Positions 61,584-64,000 of a DNA stretch of 64,000 nucleotides are shown piece by piece. Origin of the DNA: Sphingorhabdus sp. EL138 (GTDB lineage Bacteria; Pseudomonadota; Alphaproteobacteria; Sphingomonadales; Sphingomonadaceae). The stretch lies in the NCBI RefSeq assembly GCF_900258045.1, contig NZ_OGVD01000001.1, forward strand, positions 229,001-293,000, in the 5' to 3' direction. The notes beneath the pieces are model-generated. The model worked only from the letters and a program-made list of their open reading frames with translations, did not search any database and was not told the origin of the DNA. Within the stretch, counting starts at the first letter, position 1, and every line of letters begins with the position of its first letter. A program made the translations under genes and the position numbers.

Positions 61584-62384
61584 TCAAGCGGGCTTGCGAA
61601 ATTTCATCACAAAGCGGTTGGTTTTTCCGCGTACCGATGGATCGAAGACATTTTTCTCCAGATCATCATCCGGATTGACGAACATGTCGCTTTCCGCCTC
61701 CAGTACAAAACCTGCTTTTTCAAAATCAGCTTTGGCGGTGGCAGGATCAATCCGATGGGTTTTCTCCACGACGGCTCTGGTGTCTCCAGCATTGCCGACA
61801 TGATCGACAACGGCAACGATGCCACCGGGCTTCATACCGGCATAAAGCTTCATCAAAAACGCCGCGGGATCCATGCGCGGAACTTTAAACTTTTCACTTT
61901 CCCAATAGAGATCGTGGTAGATGAGGTGCATCATCGCAAAGTCAAAGCTGTTCGCTTCCGGCGAATAATCACCTAATTGTGACGGCACCAGGGACACGCC
62001 GGTTTGCCGGTTGGTAATCCCTGCCCACTTCGCCTTCGCGGCATCGCTCGACACAAATTGTGGCGGGTTAACGGCGACGACCGATCCTTGCGGACCTACG
62101 GCTGCACCCATTATTTCACTATAATAGCCGCCACCGGCAAATATATCGAGTACGGCATCGCCGGTCTTCAGTCCCATAAAAGCGAGTATTGCAGCTGGCT
62201 CACGACTGGCATCGAGTTTCACATCAGCTTCGGAACGGCCGGGAGACGCAACAGCAGCAGTATAATCAGGTCCGGTCTGTGCTGCGCCTTCCTGCGCAAC
62301 GGCAGCTGTTTGATTGCCATCATAGGCTGCAGCGCCCAGTGCCAGTGCCGAGCACGCCAAGGCGGTAAAAACTTTCGATTGCAT
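61584..62384 (-). CDS. Exported class I SAM-dependent methyltransferase-like protein
   Basis: 266 residues from the second of two ATGs (62384; the first is 62387), downstream of GGGGAGAG. It begins with a signal peptide (MQSKVFTALACSALALGAAA) and then a methyltransferase core (AVLDIFAGGGYYSEIMGAAV, FDFAMMHLIYHDLYWES, MKPGGIVAVVDHVGN). Methyltransferases need SAM, which is not known in the periplasm, so an exported one is puzzling. The family (COG4798-like) is widespread in proteobacteria with this signal. Function unknown. Confidence 0.82.
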   Translation of the reverse strand: MQSKVFTALACSALALGAAAYDGNQTAAVAQEGAAQTGPDYTAAVASPGRSEADVKLDASREPAAILAFMGLKTGDAVLDIFAGGGYYSEIMGAAVGPQGSVVAVNPPQFVSSDAAKAKWAGITNRQTGVSLVPSQLGDYSPEANSFDFAMMHLIYHDLYWESEKFKVPRMDPAAFLMKLYAGMKPGGIVAVVDHVGNAGDTRAVVEKTHRIDPATAKADFEKAGFVLEAESDMFVNPDDDLEKNVFDPSVRGKTNRFVMKFRKPA

Positions 62385-62499
62385 CATCTCTCTCCCCATT
62401 TCGTTATCGCCGCAGCATGAACCTGGCTCTCTTCGAGTTCAACCGGGGCCTCTGTCGTTTGTCTACCGGAGCATGTGGTTAGTCGAGAAAAACCGCCGT

Positions 62500-64000
62500 T
62501 CAGAATTTTCGCTGCGTCTTGCCATAGCGCATCTTGCGCGTACCTGGTTTGCCTTCTGTCGCGCGGCCTTTGGGTTTTGCCAGTTGCAAGTCCGCCGGCA
62601 GCCCCAATTCGTCTGCCTCCAGCTTACGGATCTCATCGCGCAATCGCCCTGCTTCCTCGAACTCAAGATCAGCCGCCGCATCGCGCATACGTTTTTCGAG
62701 GCTTTCGATATGGCTGCGCAGATTGTGGCCAACAAGATGATCGGTATCGTCATCAATCGGAACGGTGACCTGATCCTTGCTCGCGACATGGGCGACAATA
62801 TCACCGATATTTTTCTTGATCGTCGTCGGTGTGATCCCGTGCAGCTTGTTATAGGCCTCCTGCTTTTCCCGCCGCCGTCCCGTTTCATTCAGCGCCCGTT
62901 CCATCGAGCCTGTAATCCGATCCGCATAGAGGATCACCCGGCCCTCGACGTTACGCGCCGCGCGGCCGATCGTCTGGATCAGCGATGTTTCGGAGCGCAG
63001 GAAACCTTCCTTGTCCGCATCCAGTATCGCCACCAGTCCGCATTCGGGAATGTCCAAACCTTCGCGGAGCAGGTTGATCCCGACCAACACGTCATAAACG
63101 CCAAGGCGCAAATCCCGGATTAACTCGATCCGCTCCAGCGTTTCGACATCGCTGTGCATATAGCGAACTTTCAGGCCCGCCTCGTGCATGAATTCGGTCA
63201 GGTCCTCCGCCATGCGCTTCGTCAGTGTTGTGACCAGGGTACGATAACCTTGCTGCGCCACTTTCTTGCACTCATTGATCAGATCATCGACCTGATCCTC
63301 AACCGGCTTGATTTCCACCGGCGGGTCAATCAGTCCGGTCGGACGGATCACCTGTTCGGCAAACACGCCGCCGGTCTGCTCCATCTCCCAAGGCCCCGGC
63401 GTTGCCGATACGCTGACCGTCTGTGGCCGCATCGCGTCCCACTCGTTGAAACGCAGCGGACGATTGTCGATACAGCTCGGCAGCCGGAAGCCATATTCGG
63501 CCAGCGTGATCTTGCGGCGGTGATCGCCCTTTGACATCGCGCCAATTTGCGGCACCGTCTGGTGGCTCTCATCGACAAACAGCAAGGCATTGTCGGGCAG
63601 ATATTCAAACAATGTCGGCGGTGGCTCGCCGGGCAAACGGCCGGTGAGGAAGCGGGAGTAATTCTCGATACCTGCACAGCTACCGGTTGCCGCGATCATC
63701 TCCAGATCGAAATTTGTGCGCTGTTCAAGCCGCTGATGCTCCAGCAGCTTGCCCTCGGCCTCCAGCTCTTTGAGACGCACGCCGAGCTCCAGCTTGATCG
63801 CATCCATCGCCTGCTTCATCGTCGGGCCGGGCGTCACATAGTGAGAGTTGGCGAAAATCCGAACCTGATTGAGACTCGCACCCTTCTTGCCGGTCAGCGG
63901 ATCAAATTCGACAATCTCCTCAATCTCGTCGCCAAAAAAGGAAATTCGCCACGCCATATCTTCATAATGCGAAGGAAAAATTTCAAGATTGTCACCGCGC
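62500..64000 (-). CDS. uvrB: Excinuclease ABC subunit B (3' part)
   Basis: The frame stays open to the window edge, where [20 protein letters not shown] reads as UvrB, so the first part is outside. About 500 residues are visible: the linker and helicase motifs ([74 protein letters not shown]) and the C-terminal UVR domain that binds UvrC ([20 protein letters not shown]). It works with UvrA and UvrC in nucleotide-excision repair. The C-terminal tail is basic. Confidence 0.96.
   Translation of the reverse strand, partial: RGDNLEIFPSHYEDMAWRISFFGDEIEEIVEFDPLTGKKGASLNQVRIFANSHYVTPGPTMKQAMDAIKLELGVRLKELEAEGKLLEHQRLEQRTNFDLEMIAATGSCAGIENYSRFLTGRLPGEPPPTLFEYLPDNALLFVDESHQTVPQIGAMSKGDHRRKITLAEYGFRLPSCIDNRPLRFNEWDAMRPQTVSVSATPGPWEMEQTGGVFAEQVIRPTGLIDPPVEIKPVEDQVDDLINECKKVAQQGYRTLVTTLTKRMAEDLTEFMHEAGLKVRYMHSDVETLERIELIRDLRLGVYDVLVGINLLREGLDIPECGLVAILDADKEGFLRSETSLIQTIGRAARNVEGRVILYADRITGSMERALNETGRRREKQEAYNKLHGITPTTIKKNIGDIVAHVASKDQVTVPIDDDTDHLVGHNLRSHIESLEKRMRDAAADLEFEEAGRLRDEIRKLEADELGLPADLQLAKPKGRATEGKPGTRKMRYGKTQRKF

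Overview
The window looks like chromosomal DNA of an alphaproteobacterium, most likely a sphingomonad (Sphingomonadales). The pointers are COQ9 and UbiH-type ubiquinone genes, an RcdA-like (DUF1465) protein, DUF465 proteins, an ArsR-methyltransferase fusion heading a metF-metH operon, a methionine synthase split into two polypeptides, and a ccoNOQP-ccoGHIS cluster next to an FNR-type regulator. I see no rRNA, tRNA, CRISPR array, insertion sequence or prophage. Most of it is core genome with a few accessory inserts.

Layout. 1-2.1 kb: end of a secreted-protein gene, then an isochorismatase-fold hydrolase and an FAD monooxygenase in one leftward operon. 2.3-6.8 kb: envelope genes: an M48 metalloprotease, a VWA-domain protein, and a three-gene set of BON-OmpA protein, a 33-residue membrane peptide and a membrane-anchored helix-hairpin-helix protein. 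6.8-15.6 kb, mostly leftward: a PAS-GGDEF-EAL protein, a universal stress protein, L,D-transpeptidase, ribA, xthA, lolA and ftsK. 15.8-28.7 kb: a UbiH-type monooxygenase, an SDR, an OmpA lipoprotein, a CorC/TlyC protein, ftsH-tilS-cpoB, a RodZ-like protein, ptsP and an MDR oxidoreductase. 28.9-32 kb: two divergent DUF465 genes, the RcdA-like gene, an old-yellow-enzyme gene and COQ9. 32.1-34.8 kb: feoAB behind a Fur-like box, then ssb.

35-43.8 kb is the respiratory core: an FNR-type regulator with four cysteines, a perfect FNR box, then ccoN-O-Q-P-G-H-I-S with overlapping or closely spaced reading frames. A small secreted Cys/His protein overlaps the end of ccoS. 43.9-48.5 kb holds a fatty acid hydroxylase, rpoZ, a phospholipase-D-type synthase, a serine-hydrolase lipoprotein and two small lipoproteins.

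48.7-54.9 kb is the methionine cycle: an ArsR-methyltransferase gene with a perfect 22-bp palindrome over its start region, metF, the homocysteine half of MetH, an unrelated AT-richer membrane protein gene, and the folate/B12/reactivation half of MetH. Every start-stop junction from the regulator to the second half overlaps. 55-64 kb: a beta-helix secreted protein, a REP/BIME-like inverted pair, a PafA/SPAP-like phosphatase, a DsbD-like protein with a thioredoxin-like partner, a hypothetical gene, an exported methyltransferase and the 3' part of uvrB.

The items most worth a second look are the BON-OmpA three-gene set, the membrane protein wedged into split metH, the Cys/His-rich peptide after ccoS, and the palindrome controlling the metF operon.
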